DNA of 64,000 nt from Gammaproteobacteria bacterium RIFOXYD12_FULL_61_37. Its GTDB lineage: Bacteria; Pseudomonadota; Gammaproteobacteria; Chromatiales; Chromatiaceae. Both the position numbers and the translations under genes were made by a program. Shown here piece after piece: positions 39,500-48,575 of the stretch; position 1 is the stretch's first letter, and each line of letters opens with the position of its first letter. The notes under the pieces were generated by a model. The model ran no database searches and was not told the DNA's origin. It saw only the letters and a program-made list of their open reading frames with translations. The stretch is from NCBI GenBank assembly GCA_001801995.1, contig MGZB01000002.1, positions 118,035 to 182,034 on the forward strand. Direction: 5' to 3'.

Positions 39500-41800
39500 A
39501 TGCACCCTGTGTTGCTGAGACAACTGCGCAAGATTGGTCTGCCGGGGCTGGAGGCCCCGCCGGACCGGGCACAGTGGGCGAAATTCCTGGAACGGGTCGA
39601 TCATTGCTACCAGCAGTCCGACGATGACCGCTATCTGCTGGAGCGGTCCATGAGTCTGTCCTCCGACGAGTTGCGGCGGCTCTATGACGAGCTGAAGGCC
39701 AGCACCGAGTCGCAACTGGCCGAGAGCCGCGACCAACTGCGGACCCTCATCGACTCCATCTCCGAAGGCCTGGCCTGGCTGGACGTGGAGGGCCGCATCC
39801 GGCTGCTCAATCCCGCCGGCTGCATCATGCTGGGGGTGATGGAGCAGGATATCGCCGACCACACCCTGTTCGAGCTGTTGGGCTGCGAGTCCCCGGCGGC
39901 CCCCGCCCACGAACGCTTCGAGAAGGTGGTGCGAAAGGGGGAAAACTGGCGCGACGACAACGGGACCTTCCACCGGGTGGGGCTGGGCAAGCATCCCTTT
40001 GCCGTCTCCTTCCAGCTCAACCCCATGTACGCCGGGTCGCGCATCATCGGCGCGGTGATGATCTTCCGCGACATCTCCCGGCAACGGGAGCAGGACGCCA
40101 AGATCAAACTCTGGGCGACGGTATTCCAGACCACCGAGGAGGGGGTGATCATCACCAACGCCGATGGCGTCATCATCGCCGTCAACGCCTCCTTCACCAG
40201 CATCACCGGCTACCGGGAGGACGAGGCACTGGGCCGGACGCCCAAGTTCCTCCAGTCCGGCCGTCAGGCCCCCAGCTTCTATCAAGCCCTGTGGGAACGG
40301 CTGGGCATTGTCGGCTACTGGCAGGGCGAGCTTTACAACCAGCGCAAGGGGGGCGAGATCTATCCCCAGTTGATGAGCATCAACGCGGTTCGCGGCGAAG
40401 GCGGCAAGCCCGCCTATTATGTTGCCGTCTTCAGCGACATCAGCCACATCAAGCGTTCCGAGGCCCGCCTCGAATACCTGGCCCATCACGACCCCTTGAC
40501 CGGCCTGCCCAACCGGCTGCATTTCGAGGACCTGCTGGGCAAGGCGATGGACCGGCGCCAGGCGGACCCCGCCTTGGCCGGTCAGGTCGCCCTGATGTTT
40601 CTGGATGTGGATCGCTTCAAGGACATCAACGACAGCCTGGGACACCACAAGGGCGATCTGCTGCTGAAGAATCTGGCGCGTCGGCTGAGCGCCCTGCTGG
40701 ACCCCAGCGATGTGATCGCCCGCCAAGGGGGCGACGACTTCGTGGTCATGGCGGCGCAGATCCGTTCCATCGAGGAGGTGGAAGAGCGGGCCGGGCGCAT
40801 CCTGGAGGCCCTGAAGAAACCCGTCGTCGTGGGCGGTCAGGCCGTTTTCGTCAGTTGCAGCCTGGGCATCAGCATCGCCCCGCGGGACGGACGCGACCCC
40901 GCCACCCTCTATAAAAATGCCGACACCGCCCTGTTTCAGGCCAAGCGGAACGGCGGCAACAGCTACGAGTTTTTTAGCGAGGCCCTCTCCCAGCGCGCCC
41001 GCGAACGCTTCGAGCTGGAGACGCGGTTGCGCCACGCCATAGATCGCGAGGAGTTCATTCTCTACTATCAGCCCCAGTTCCGGGCCTCGGACAAACGGCT
41101 GGTCGGGGTCGAGGCGCTGATCCGGTGGGAGAGTCCCGGTTTTGGGCTGGTGCCGCCCGGCAAATTCATCCCCCTGGCGGAAGAGACTCGTCTGATCGAC
41201 ACCATCGGCGTCTGGGTGCTGAACGAGGCCTGCGCCCAGGCGCGGGCTTGGCGTGACCTGGGCTTTGCCCCGTTCCGCATGGCCGTCAACCTCTCCAGTT
41301 ATCAGTTCCAGAGCGGAAAGATCGTCGATCAGGTGCGTCTGGCCTTGGATCAGAGCGGGCTGGACCCCCGCTGCCTGGAGCTGGAATTGACCGAGAGCGC
41401 CCTGATGCACGAGCCGGAGCGGGCCATGGAGATCCTGCGGGAACTGCGGGGCCTGGGAGTACATCTGGCCATCGACGACTTCGGCACCGGCTATTCCTCG
41501 CTCAACTACCTGAAACTTTTCGACGTGGATGCCCTTAAAATCGACAGCTCCTTCATCCGGGACATCCCCCATGACAAGAACGACGAACACATCGCCCGCG
41601 CCGTCATCGCCCTCGCCCGGAGCTTCGGCCTGCGCGTGGTCGCCGAGGGGGTGGAGACGGCGGAGCAGATCGAATTCCTGCTCAAGGAAGGCTGCGACGA
41701 GCTGCAAGGCTTCTACTTCAGCCGCCCCGTTCCCGCAATGGAACTCATGAACCTGCTTTGCTCGCCCGGTTACGACCTGACCCATGCCATTCCAACCTGA
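39500..41800 (+). CDS. PAS-GGDEF-EAL c-di-GMP signalling protein
   Basis: 766 residues. An N-terminal helical region (about 1-75) is followed by two PAS domains (about 80-195 and 205-325; the second contains GYREDEALGRTPKFLQSG). The GGDEF domain (about 330-490) has an active-site loop reading GGDDF. The EAL domain has VGVEALIRW, DDFGTGYSSLNYL and other phosphodiesterase motifs intact. The degenerate cyclase loop beside a complete EAL suggests net c-di-GMP hydrolysis. It is preceded by the FIST gene and overlaps trhP by 17 bases. Confidence 0.93.
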   Translation: MHPVLLRQLRKIGLPGLEAPPDRAQWAKFLERVDHCYQQSDDDRYLLERSMSLSSDELRRLYDELKASTESQLAESRDQLRTLIDSISEGLAWLDVEGRIRLLNPAGCIMLGVMEQDIADHTLFELLGCESPAAPAHERFEKVVRKGENWRDDNGTFHRVGLGKHPFAVSFQLNPMYAGSRIIGAVMIFRDISRQREQDAKIKLWATVFQTTEEGVIITNADGVIIAVNASFTSITGYREDEALGRTPKFLQSGRQAPSFYQALWERLGIVGYWQGELYNQRKGGEIYPQLMSINAVRGEGGKPAYYVAVFSDISHIKRSEARLEYLAHHDPLTGLPNRLHFEDLLGKAMDRRQADPALAGQVALMFLDVDRFKDINDSLGHHKGDLLLKNLARRLSALLDPSDVIARQGGDDFVVMAAQIRSIEEVEERAGRILEALKKPVVVGGQAVFVSCSLGISIAPRDGRDPATLYKNADTALFQAKRNGGNSYEFFSEALSQRARERFELETRLRHAIDREEFILYYQPQFRASDKRLVGVEALIRWESPGFGLVPPGKFIPLAEETRLIDTIGVWVLNEACAQARAWRDLGFAPFRMAVNLSSYQFQSGKIVDQVRLALDQSGLDPRCLELELTESALMHEPERAMEILRELRGLGVHLAIDDFGTGYSSLNYLKLFDVDALKIDSSFIRDIPHDKNDEHIARAVIALARSFGLRVVAEGVETAEQIEFLLKEGCDELQGFYFSRPVPAMELMNLLCSPGYDLTHAIPT

Positions 41801-43076
41801 ACTGCTTTCGCCCGCCGGAACCCTGAAAAACCTGCGTTACGCCCTGGCCTACGGCGCGGACGCCGTCTATGCCGGGATGCCCCGCTACAGCCTGCGGGTG
41901 CGCAACAACGATTTCCTGGAAGAGAACCTAGCCGCCGGCATCGCCGAGACCCAGGCCCTGGGCCGCAAGTTCTTCGTCGCGGCCAACCTCATGCCCCACG
42001 GCGCCAAGCTCAAGACCTTCATGGACGACATGGCCCCGGTGATCGCCATGGGTCCCGATGCCCTGATCATGGCCGATCCGGGACTGATAATGCTGGCGCG
42101 GGAACGCTGGCCCGAGATGCCGATTCACCTCTCGGTCCAGGCCAACACCGTCAACGCCGCCGCCGTCCGCTTCTGGCAATCGGTGGGGCTGACGCGGGTC
42201 ATCCTCTCGCGCGAGCTGTCCCTGGACGAGATCGCCGCCATCCGCCAGGCCTGCCCGGACATGGAGCTGGAGGTCTTCGTCCACGGCGCCCTCTGCATCG
42301 CCTATTCCGGGCGCTGCCTCCTCTCCGGCTACTTCAACCACCGCGACGCCAACCAGGGAAGCTGCACCAACTCCTGCCGCTGGCAGTATCGGGTCCGCCA
42401 TCCGCAAGCGGACCAGCCCTATCTGCTGGAAGAGGGCGAAAGACCGGGGGAACTGATGCCCATCGAGGAGGACGAGCAGGGCACCTACATCATGAATTCA
42501 AAAGACCTGCGCGCCGTCGAACACGTCCGCCGCCTGGTCGAGATCGGCATCGACAGCCTCAAGATCGAAGGCCGCACCAAATCCCACTACTACGTTGCCC
42601 GCGCCACCCAGGTCTATCGAAAGGCCATCGACGACGCCGTCGCCGGGCGGTCCTTCGATACCGGCCTCATGACCGATCTGGAGGGTCTCGCCAACCGGGG
42701 CTACACCGACGGCTTCCTCCAGCGCCACGAAAGCCGGGAGCTGCAAAACTACCGCCAGAACAGCTCTACCAGCGCCCGTCAGATCTTCGTCGCCGAGGTG
42801 GCGGGGCAGGGGGTGGAAGCTTGCCGCTCCCAGCTCACGCCCCTCACCTACATCCCTGTAGGCGAAGGCTGGTATGAACTGGACGTGAAAAACAAATTCG
42901 CTACCGGCGATGAGCTGGAACTCCTGACGCCCGCTGGCAATCACCGCTTCAGGCTCGACCAAATGCGCCTGCCGGATGGCGGCCCGGTCCACGAGGCGCC
43001 GGGCGGGGGATATCGGGTGTTTGTCAGACTGCCGGTTGAGCCGGGGCCTTACGGGTTGATAACGAGGGTTTATTGA
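41784..43076 (+). CDS. trhP: TrhP (YegQ), U32-family tRNA hydroxylation protein
   Basis: 430 residues. The N-terminus PELLSPAGTLKNLRYALAYG and the GADAVYAGMPRYSLRVRNND motif are typical of the U32 family. Conserved cysteines include HGALCIAYSGRCLLSG and the QGSCTNSCRW cluster. The IEGRTKSHYYVARATQVYR motif identifies the YegQ branch, which is required for prephenate-dependent 5-hydroxyuridine formation at tRNA position 34 and likely binds Fe-S. It overlaps the preceding c-di-GMP gene by 17 bases. Confidence 0.93.
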   Translation: MPFQPELLSPAGTLKNLRYALAYGADAVYAGMPRYSLRVRNNDFLEENLAAGIAETQALGRKFFVAANLMPHGAKLKTFMDDMAPVIAMGPDALIMADPGLIMLARERWPEMPIHLSVQANTVNAAAVRFWQSVGLTRVILSRELSLDEIAAIRQACPDMELEVFVHGALCIAYSGRCLLSGYFNHRDANQGSCTNSCRWQYRVRHPQADQPYLLEEGERPGELMPIEEDEQGTYIMNSKDLRAVEHVRRLVEIGIDSLKIEGRTKSHYYVARATQVYRKAIDDAVAGRSFDTGLMTDLEGLANRGYTDGFLQRHESRELQNYRQNSSTSARQIFVAEVAGQGVEACRSQLTPLTYIPVGEGWYELDVKNKFATGDELELLTPAGNHRFRLDQMRLPDGGPVHEAPGGGYRVFVRLPVEPGPYGLITRVY

Positions 43077-43084
43077 TCCAGGCA

Positions 43085-43125
43085 GGGTGATCGTTCCCAC
43101 ACCGGAGCATGGGAACGATCACCCT
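43085..43125. terminator. Hairpin downstream of trhP
   Basis: GGGTGATCGTTCCCA pairs with TGGGAACGATCACCC across an 11-base loop. It lacks a T-tract, so it could be a REP element or an RNA 3'-end stabiliser rather than a Rho-independent terminator. The CGTTCCCA word is shared with the element at 55069-55195. Confidence 0.55.
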
Positions 43126-43154
43126 ACCCAGGAACCTGTGGCCGGGCCATTTAT

Positions 43155-43507
43155 CCTAATTTCCTCATTTAACCGCAAAGAACGCGAAGGAGTTCATTGG
43201 CTTGTCTAGGTTCCGCCCCTGACCAGGAAGGTGGAGGCACAGACAAAAATCCGTCGGGAGCGGATTTTCGCGCCAGCCCCGGAGGGGTGAGGCGCAGGGA
43301 TGCGCCGAACAAAAAACCGTCGGGAGCGGATTTTCGCGCCAGCCCCGGAGGGGTGAGGCGCAGGGATGCGCCGAACAAAAAACCGTCGGGAGCGGATTTT
43401 CGCGCCAGCCCCGGAGGGGTGAAGCGCAGGGATGCGCTGAACAAATGCATCGGATGGGTTCTCTTAGCGTTCTTTGCGTCCTTTGCGGTTGAAAAGAGGT
43501 TTCTAGG
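43155..43507. mobile_element. 353-bp MITE-like element between trhP and ycgN (copy 3, enlarged)
   Basis: It has the same ends as copy 1 (CCTAATTTCCTC ... GAGGTTTCTAGG) and the same internal AACCGCAAAGAACGC and GCGTCCTTTGCGGTT arms. TTTAT flanks both sides (43150-43154 and 43508-43512). The right flank overlaps the ycgN stop codon. It is longer than the 165-bp copies because three 66-bp tandem units have been acquired at 43245-43448. This accounts for most of the 435-base gap between trhP and ycgN; no gene is present. Confidence 0.85.
43245..43448. repeat. Three 66-bp tandem repeats inside the copy-3 element
   Basis: The unit begins around CCGTCGGGAGCGGATTTTCG at 43251, 43317 and 43383, nearly identical each time. 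Each unit contains a short hairpin (AATCCG/CGGATT around TCGGGAG) and GAGGGGTGAGGCGCAGGGAT. A diverged relative of the hairpin lies at 44568-44590. Confidence 0.9.
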
Positions 43508-43511
43508 TTTA

Positions 43512-43952
43512 TCACCGAATCCAGGTGATCAGGTGATTCTCCAGTTTGCCGGCCTTGCGCTTGGGGATGGCCTTGCCTCGGATGCTGTTGCCGGAGCGGG
43601 TGACGGTCATGGGGTCTCCGCTGATGAGGGGGTGCCAGTGGGGCAGGGGCTTGCCTTCGGACAGGAGGCGGTAGGCGCAGGTGCCCGGCATCCAGTAGAG
43701 CTGGCGGCTTTTTTCGGGGGTGAGGGTGACGCAGTTGGGCATGCGCACCGAACGGTTTTCGTAGTCGCCGCAACGGCAGTGTTCCATGTCGAGCAGGTCG
43801 CAGACCACGTTGGTGAACCAGATCTCCCGCGTATCCTCGTCCTCCAGCTTGTAGAGGCAGCATTTGGCGCAGCCGTCGCAGAGGGATTCCCACTCCTCGC
43901 GGGACATTTCGTCCAGGCGCTTTTGGTTCCAGAATTCGGTGTCTTTTTGCAT
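43512..43952 (-). CDS. ycgN: YcgN family cysteine-cluster protein (UPF0260)
   Basis: 146 residues. The conserved cysteine pattern is complete: ESLCDGCAKCCLYKLED, VVCDLLD, HCRCGDYENR, PNCVTL and GTCAYRLL. The family is a putative Fe-S or zinc protein of unknown function, widespread in gammaproteobacteria, and has the right length. The stop codon overlaps the target duplication of the copy-3 element, so its native 3' region is interrupted. Confidence 0.9.
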   Translation of the reverse strand: MQKDTEFWNQKRLDEMSREEWESLCDGCAKCCLYKLEDEDTREIWFTNVVCDLLDMEHCRCGDYENRSVRMPNCVTLTPEKSRQLYWMPGTCAYRLLSEGKPLPHWHPLISGDPMTVTRSGNSIRGKAIPKRKAGKLENHLITWIR

Positions 43953-44201
43953 GATGGGTTAGCGTCGATTGATCGGGGCGGTTGGATGAGTGGGGGCTAA
44001 GAAGCTGTTTGTATTCACAGTTGCCGGAGGGTGGGGAAGGCAGGTCCGGTCTGGATCAATTCAGGGTGGAGTTGTCAATGGTGAATATGTAACCTTTTGA
44101 TCCTAAAGGAATGTGTCCCGATTGAGTAAAAAATGGACAATCTAACAAGGGGCCTGGATGTACGGCGCTTGGGGGGCATTGTGATAGGGTATTCCACAAA
44201 G

Positions 44202-44210
44202 TTATCCACA
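44202..44210 (+). promoter_or_regulatory. Perfect DnaA box in the gap between ycgN and the coiled-coil gene
   Basis: TTATCCACA matches the DnaA box consensus exactly, flanked by TTCCACAAAG on the left and AATGTGGAA on the right. A single good box in a 275-base A+T-enriched gap is not an origin; it may regulate a neighbour or be chance. Confidence 0.4.
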
Positions 44211-44227
44211 GATAATGTGGAAAAGTG

Positions 44228-44485
44228 TCAAAGCCTTTGCTTTTCGTCGATAATCCGGCTGTCAAGCGCCTTTCGTTGCTTCAACAGCTCCTGGATCTTG
44301 AGATTCAACCCTTCCAGCCGCTGTCTCTTTTCCTTGTTGGCCGCGGTGAGCGCCGCGATCTCCTGCTCCAGGGCGGTCTTTTCCCGTTGCAGGGCCTGGA
44401 TCTGGGTTTCCTGTTCCGCCAGCACCGGCAATGACGCAAGCAGCAATGCCGATAAGACGGTGGGGCGGGTAGCGTCGAACAACAT
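44228..44485 (-). CDS. Small exported coiled-coil protein
   Basis: 85 residues. The N-terminus has a hydrophobic segment (about 8-23, PTVLSALLLASLPVLAEQ) that looks like a signal peptide. The remainder is a continuous coiled coil (QALQREKTALEQEIAALTAA). I choose ATG 44483-44485; an ATG 11 codons upstream (44518) is also possible. It is divergent from ogt. No family is recognised. Confidence 0.65.
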   Translation of the reverse strand: MLFDATRPTVLSALLLASLPVLAEQETQIQALQREKTALEQEIAALTAANKEKRQRLEGLNLKIQELLKQRKALDSRIIDEKQRL

Positions 44486-44567
44486 GGGACCTGGAACCGG
44501 AAGCAGGGGAGGGGGCATTATAAATGAAACCGGGTAAACCAAGGCAGATGGCAAACATGGCGCATGA

Positions 44568-44590
44568 CAAATCTGCCGGGAGCAGATTTG
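44568..44590. repeat. Hairpin related to the 66-bp repeat unit
   Basis: CAAATCTG and CAGATTTG flank CCGGGAG in a perfect 8-bp stem. It resembles the hairpin in the 66-bp tandem units at 43245-43448, and lies in the leader region of ogt. Confidence 0.6.
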
Positions 44591-44646
44591 GACGCCGGGA
44601 CGGCGCCCGCAGGGTGAAAAACAAGGACGTTTTTCATCAACCAGGT

Positions 44647-45114
44647 ATGGGTGTTGCGCTGATGGCCTCGCCCCTGGGGGATTTGAGGCTCTCGATCCTG
44701 AACGGCTGTCTGACCGCGATCGATATCCTGGACTCCTCGGATGGCCAGGGTCCGGTCCCCGGGGAGACCGGCCTGCCGGCGCAAGGGGAGCTGGCCGCCT
44801 ATTTCGAGGATGGCGCCCATGCCTTCCAGATCCCGCTCCAGTTGGAGGGCACGGACTTTCAGCAGAAGGTCTGGCGCGCCATGCGAGAGATCCCTTCCGG
44901 CCAGGTGGTGACCTATGGCGAGCTGGCCCGGCGGCTCGGCACCTCGGCCAGGGCAGTCGGCAACGCCTGCCGCCGCAATCCCTGTCCCATCGTCGTCCCT
45001 TGCCACCGGGTGGTCTCGGCCCAGGGGCTGGGCGGGTATGACGGCCAGACCGAAGGGCCGCTCCTGGAGCGGAAGCGCTGGCTGCTGCGGCATGAAGGGG
45101 CGATCGGTGACTGA
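44647..45114 (+). CDS. ogt: Methylated-DNA--protein-cysteine methyltransferase
   Basis: 155 residues from ATG 44647. The C-terminal DNA-binding and active-site region is clear: FQQKVWRAMREIPSGQVVTY, GNACRRNPCPIVVPCHRVV with the acceptor Cys in PCHR, then GGYDGQTEGPLLERKRWLL. It repairs O6-alkylguanine by a suicide reaction. The in-frame codons upstream of 44647 are repeat-derived and not included. It overlaps xerD by eight bases. Confidence 0.92.
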   Translation: MGVALMASPLGDLRLSILNGCLTAIDILDSSDGQGPVPGETGLPAQGELAAYFEDGAHAFQIPLQLEGTDFQQKVWRAMREIPSGQVVTYGELARRLGTSARAVGNACRRNPCPIVVPCHRVVSAQGLGGYDGQTEGPLLERKRWLLRHEGAIGD

Positions 45115-46012
45115 GCCGGAAGACCTCCCCCTGATCGAACGCTTCGCCGATGCCCTCTGGATGGAGCGCGGACTCTCCCGCAACACCCTGTCCGCCTATC
45201 AGACCGACCTGCGCCAGTTTGCCCAGTGGCTGAAGGAAGGGGAATCTGGCAAGGCACTGCTGACGGCTGGCCGGGCCGATGTGCAGGACTACCTCAAAGT
45301 ACAGTTCGACCTTGGCAAGAAAGGGCGCTCCACGGCCCGGCTGCTCTCCTGTCTGCGTCAGTTCTACCGGCATGCCGTGCGCGAGGGCTGGCGACAGGAC
45401 GACCCCACGGCCCGGATCGATGCCCCCCGGCTGGGCCGTGATCTGCCAAAATCCCTGACGGAGGGCGAGGTGGAGGCCCTGCTGCAAGCGCCGGACATCC
45501 ATGTCCCCGAGGGCTTCCGGGATCGCGCCATGCTGGAAGTGCTCTACGCCACCGGCCTGCGCGTTTCGGAACTGGTGGAGCTGCGGCCCGAGCAACTGAG
45601 CTTGACCCAGGGTCTGGTCCGCATCATGGGCAAGGGGGGCAAGGAGCGTCTGGTGCCCCTGGGCGAGGAGGCCCTGGATTGGGTGCGGCGTTTTATGAAC
45701 CGGGGCCGGGCCGATCTGCTGGGGGCGCGGCCCTGCGCCGAACTCTTCCCGACCCGGCGCGGCGCCGGCATGACGCGGCAGGCCTTCTGGTATCTCATCA
45801 AGAAACACGCCCGCACCGCCGGGATTCACAAGGAACTCTCGCCCCACACCCTGCGGCACGCCTTCGCCACCCACCTGCTCAACCACGGCGCCGACCTGCG
45901 CGTGGTGCAGATGCTCCTCGGCCACAGCAGCCTCTCCACCACCCAGATCTACACCCATGTGGCGCGGGCCAGGCTCCAGGAGATCCACGCCCGGTTCCAT
46001 CCGCGCGCCTGA
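45107..46012 (+). CDS. xerD: XerD tyrosine recombinase
   Basis: 301 residues from GTG 45107, overlapping the ogt stop; ATG 45092 is an alternative. The catalytic Arg is in [14 protein letters not shown], the H-x-x-R box is [14 protein letters not shown], and the terminal Tyr is in [13 protein letters not shown]. Length and N-terminal SAM-like domain ([20 protein letters not shown]) are those of XerD. It works with XerC at dif to resolve chromosome dimers. Confidence 0.95.
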   Translation: MTEPEDLPLIERFADALWMERGLSRNTLSAYQTDLRQFAQWLKEGESGKALLTAGRADVQDYLKVQFDLGKKGRSTARLLSCLRQFYRHAVREGWRQDDPTARIDAPRLGRDLPKSLTEGEVEALLQAPDIHVPEGFRDRAMLEVLYATGLRVSELVELRPEQLSLTQGLVRIMGKGGKERLVPLGEEALDWVRRFMNRGRADLLGARPCAELFPTRRGAGMTRQAFWYLIKKHARTAGIHKELSPHTLRHAFATHLLNHGADLRVVQMLLGHSSLSTTQIYTHVARARLQEIHARFHPRA

Positions 46013-46087
46013 GTTTCCCTGGCGGGACTTGGTACAATGGAAGACATGCCGGCCTGAACGCCGGCCTACGCTGTAACAGGAGCGGCG

Positions 46088-47563
46088 ATGCCGATCACGA
46101 TCGATTCGGAAATCCTCTGGCTGATGGCAGGCGCGGCGCTGGCCCTGCTGATCCTGCTGGTGTGGTTTGGGTTGCGGGGGCAGCTCCGCGCGCTGTTGCT
46201 CCGGCAGGAAGAGATGCAGGAGGCCTACGGGGAGCGCTTCCACGAACAACAGGAACGCTTCGACCATGCCATGGCGGAGCTGCGCGATTCCCAGATCAAT
46301 GCCCTGTTGCGTCTGCAACGGGGCATCATGGAGCAGGGCAATGGGCAGACCCATCTCCTGGAACGGCGTCTGGGCGAGATCCAATTGAATCTGGTGGACC
46401 GCTTCGTCGATCTGGAGAAGGCGACCAGCGGTGGTATTTCTGAGGGCCGCATGCAGCAGCAACAGACCCTGGCCGATCTTCAGGCTGCCGTGCAGCGGGC
46501 GCTGGTGGACCACCGCGAGCACCTCGAACAGCGCCAGACGGAGCAGGGCAGGGCGCTGCAAGAGACCCTGCACTCTGGCATGGAGGCGACCGGACGCCAG
46601 GTAGTGGAAAACCTGGCCCGCAATACCGAGGAGCTGGGCAAGCGCATGGCGGGCCTGACCGAGACCACTGAAAAACGCCTGGGCGACATCAGCGGCCAGG
46701 TGGAGAAGCGTCTGAGTGACGGCTTCGAAAAGACCACCGAGACCTTCTCCCAGGTGTTGCAACACCTGACCCGCATCGACGAGGCGCAGAAAAAGATCAC
46801 CGAACTCTCCACCAACGTGGTCAGCCTGCAAGAGGTGCTGGCCGACAAGCGCTCGCGTGGGGCCTTCGGCGAGGTGCAACTGGCCGGGCTCATGCGCAAT
46901 CTGATGCCGGAACGCAGTTTCGCCCTGCAACACACCCTCAAAAACGGCAACCGCGTGGACTGCATGCTGTTTCTGCCCGAGCCCACCGGCAACGTCCCCA
47001 TCGACGCCAAGTTCCCCCTGGAGAGCTACCAGCGCATGGCCGATCCCCATCTGGCCGATACGGTGCGGGAACAGGCAGGGGGCCAGTTTCAGAAGGACGT
47101 GCGCAAGCACATCGACGACATCGCCTCAAAATACATCGTCCCCGGCGAGACCTCCGAAGGCGCGGTGATGTTCATCCCCGCCGAGGCCGTCTTCGCCGAG
47201 ATCCACGCCCATTTCCCGGCCCTGATCGAAGAGGCCCACCGCAAGCGCGTCTGGCTGGTATCGCCCACCACCCTCATGGCTGTGCTCACCACCGCCCGCG
47301 CCGTGCTCAAAGACGCCGAGACCCGCATGCAGGTCCACATCATCCAGGACCACCTCCAGGCCCTGTCCAAAGACTTCGGCCGTTTCCGCAACCGCATGGA
47401 CAACCTGGCCAAACACATCAAGCAGGCCAGCCAGGACGTGAGCGAGATCCACGTCTCCGCCGACAAGATCAGCAGCCGGTTTGAAAAGATCGAACGGGTG
47501 GAGCTGGAGGAGCTGGGCGAGCCCGCGTCCGCTTCAGCCGATCAGACCCCGATGGCGCAGTAA
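46088..47563 (+). CDS. rmuC: RmuC domain protein
   Basis: 491 residues. An N-terminal transmembrane helix (about 8-28) is followed by a long coiled coil (about 40-235) and the RmuC nuclease-like domain (about 250-440), with [21 protein letters not shown] and [11 protein letters not shown]. RmuC is a putative DNA-binding factor limiting inverted-repeat recombination. Its last 30 bases overlap the convergent cysC gene. Confidence 0.92.
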   Translation: MPITIDSEILWLMAGAALALLILLVWFGLRGQLRALLLRQEEMQEAYGERFHEQQERFDHAMAELRDSQINALLRLQRGIMEQGNGQTHLLERRLGEIQLNLVDRFVDLEKATSGGISEGRMQQQQTLADLQAAVQRALVDHREHLEQRQTEQGRALQETLHSGMEATGRQVVENLARNTEELGKRMAGLTETTEKRLGDISGQVEKRLSDGFEKTTETFSQVLQHLTRIDEAQKKITELSTNVVSLQEVLADKRSRGAFGEVQLAGLMRNLMPERSFALQHTLKNGNRVDCMLFLPEPTGNVPIDAKFPLESYQRMADPHLADTVREQAGGQFQKDVRKHIDDIASKYIVPGETSEGAVMFIPAEAVFAEIHAHFPALIEEAHRKRVWLVSPTTLMAVLTTARAVLKDAETRMQVHIIQDHLQALSKDFGRFRNRMDNLAKHIKQASQDVSEIHVSADKISSRFEKIERVELEELGEPASASADQTPMAQ

Positions 47564-48133
47564 CCCCATCACGCTGTCTACGCACTGCGCCAAGGGAATG
47601 GCTCCGGTGTCGATCTCCAGGTCTGGGTTGACCGGTGTCTCGTAAGGGGCGCTGACGCCGGTGAAATCCTTGATCAGACCCTCTCGCGCTTTTTTGTACA
47701 TCCCCTTGGGATCGCGCTGCTCGCAGACTGAAAATGCGGCGTTGCAGTAGATCTCGATGAAATCTCCGTGAGGGAAGAGGCTTCTGACACGCTCCCGCTC
47801 CTTTTGATAGGGTGAGATGAAGGCAGCCAGGGTGATGATGCCGGCATCGACCATGAGTTTGCCGACCTCGCCGATACGCCGCAGGTTCTCCACGCGGCCC
47901 TCGGGGGAGAAGTCCAGGTTTGAATTCAAACCGTGACGAATATTGTCGCCATCCAGAACATAGGTGCGACAGCCTTTCTGGAACAACGCTTCCTCCACGG
48001 CATGGGCCAAGGTGGACTTACCGGAGGCGGAAAGCCCGGTAAACCAGAGCATGACCGAGGCATGTCCATTGAGCTGTTCCCGCCGCTGGCGGTTTACTGT
48101 GGCGTGGTGCCATACGATATTTGAGCCGGTCAT
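47534..48133 (-). CDS. cysC: Adenylylsulfate kinase
   Basis: 199 residues. The P-loop is GLSASGKSTLAHAVEE near residue 33, followed by LDGDNIRHGLNSNLDFSPEG and FISPYQKERERVR, all CysC signatures. It makes PAPS from APS. PAPS is the usual donor for sulfotransferases such as those encoded at 59442 and 61636, so the enzymes may be metabolically linked. It overlaps rmuC convergently. Confidence 0.95.
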   Translation of the reverse strand: MTGSNIVWHHATVNRQRREQLNGHASVMLWFTGLSASGKSTLAHAVEEALFQKGCRTYVLDGDNIRHGLNSNLDFSPEGRVENLRRIGEVGKLMVDAGIITLAAFISPYQKERERVRSLFPHGDFIEIYCNAAFSVCEQRDPKGMYKKAREGLIKDFTGVSAPYETPVNPDLEIDTGAIPLAQCVDSVMGLLRHRGLIG

Positions 48134-48188
48134 CAGGGTTCAACCTTTGTGCATTGAAGATTTCATCGAGAGGGTGTAGTCCGCTGAT

Positions 48189-48428
48189 TTAACATGCCCC
48201 GCGCCCCTCCTTCCCCTGCCGGTAGTGGATGGTCTTTTCCAGCTTGCGGGCAATATAGCTGGCGTATTCCTCCAGGTTTTCGTAATCGCGGTCGATGGCC
48301 AGGACCGCCAACTGGTCGATCAGATCGCGCAGCCGGGTGATCTCTTCCAGTTCCCGTCCACAGGTCAGGCAGCGGTGGCCGTCGTCGCGGCAGGTGTTTT
48401 TCCCTTGGCAGGGTTTGAATAGGGCCAT
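48189..48428 (-). CDS. Small cysteine-rich protein of the draT/nif locus
   Basis: 79 residues. The start MALFKPCQGKNTCRDDGHRC is followed by LTCGRELEEITRLRD, giving four cysteines in a C-x5-C-x6-C-x2-C arrangement suited to a metal site, then a helical tail (ENLEEYASYIARKLEKTIHY). I recall similar short proteins in nif/dra clusters of related bacteria but cannot confirm a family name. Its ATG follows the stop of the broken upstream frame by two bases. Confidence 0.65.
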   Translation of the reverse strand: MALFKPCQGKNTCRDDGHRCLTCGRELEEITRLRDLIDQLAVLAIDRDYENLEEYASYIARKLEKTIHYRQGKEGRGAC

Positions 48429-48431
48429 GTT

Positions 48432-48575
48432 TCAACATCCCAGGTCGTGGACGGCCGGGCATTCTCCGGCCAGGGTTTCGGTGTAGAAGGCGAGGCGGCG
48501 GCGAGCAACTCGCCGATGCCGGTCTCGATGATCTCAATATTCTGTTTCCGGCAAAAGCGCTTCAATGACTTGGCG
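48432..48575 (-). pseudogene. Frameshifted fragment upstream of the cysteine-rich gene
   Basis: Two frames look coding in succession: MKRFCRKQNIEIIETGIGEL in one, then LAFYTETLAGECPAVHDLGC and a stop in another, with the switch in a GCC/CGC-rich run near 48490-48500. A single-base indel would join them into about 45 residues. It follows the draT-tail remnant. Identity unknown; a sequencing error would also explain the shift. Confidence 0.4.

Noticed and set aside
43245..43448. Three 66-bp direct repeats as a CRISPR array
   Set aside because: The units are contiguous with no unique spacers between them, and no cas genes are present.
44195..44220. Replication origin suggested by a perfect DnaA box
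   Set aside because: Only one strong box, no dnaA/dnaN/rpmH context, no 13-mer A+T repeats, and only a modest A+T-rich stretch.
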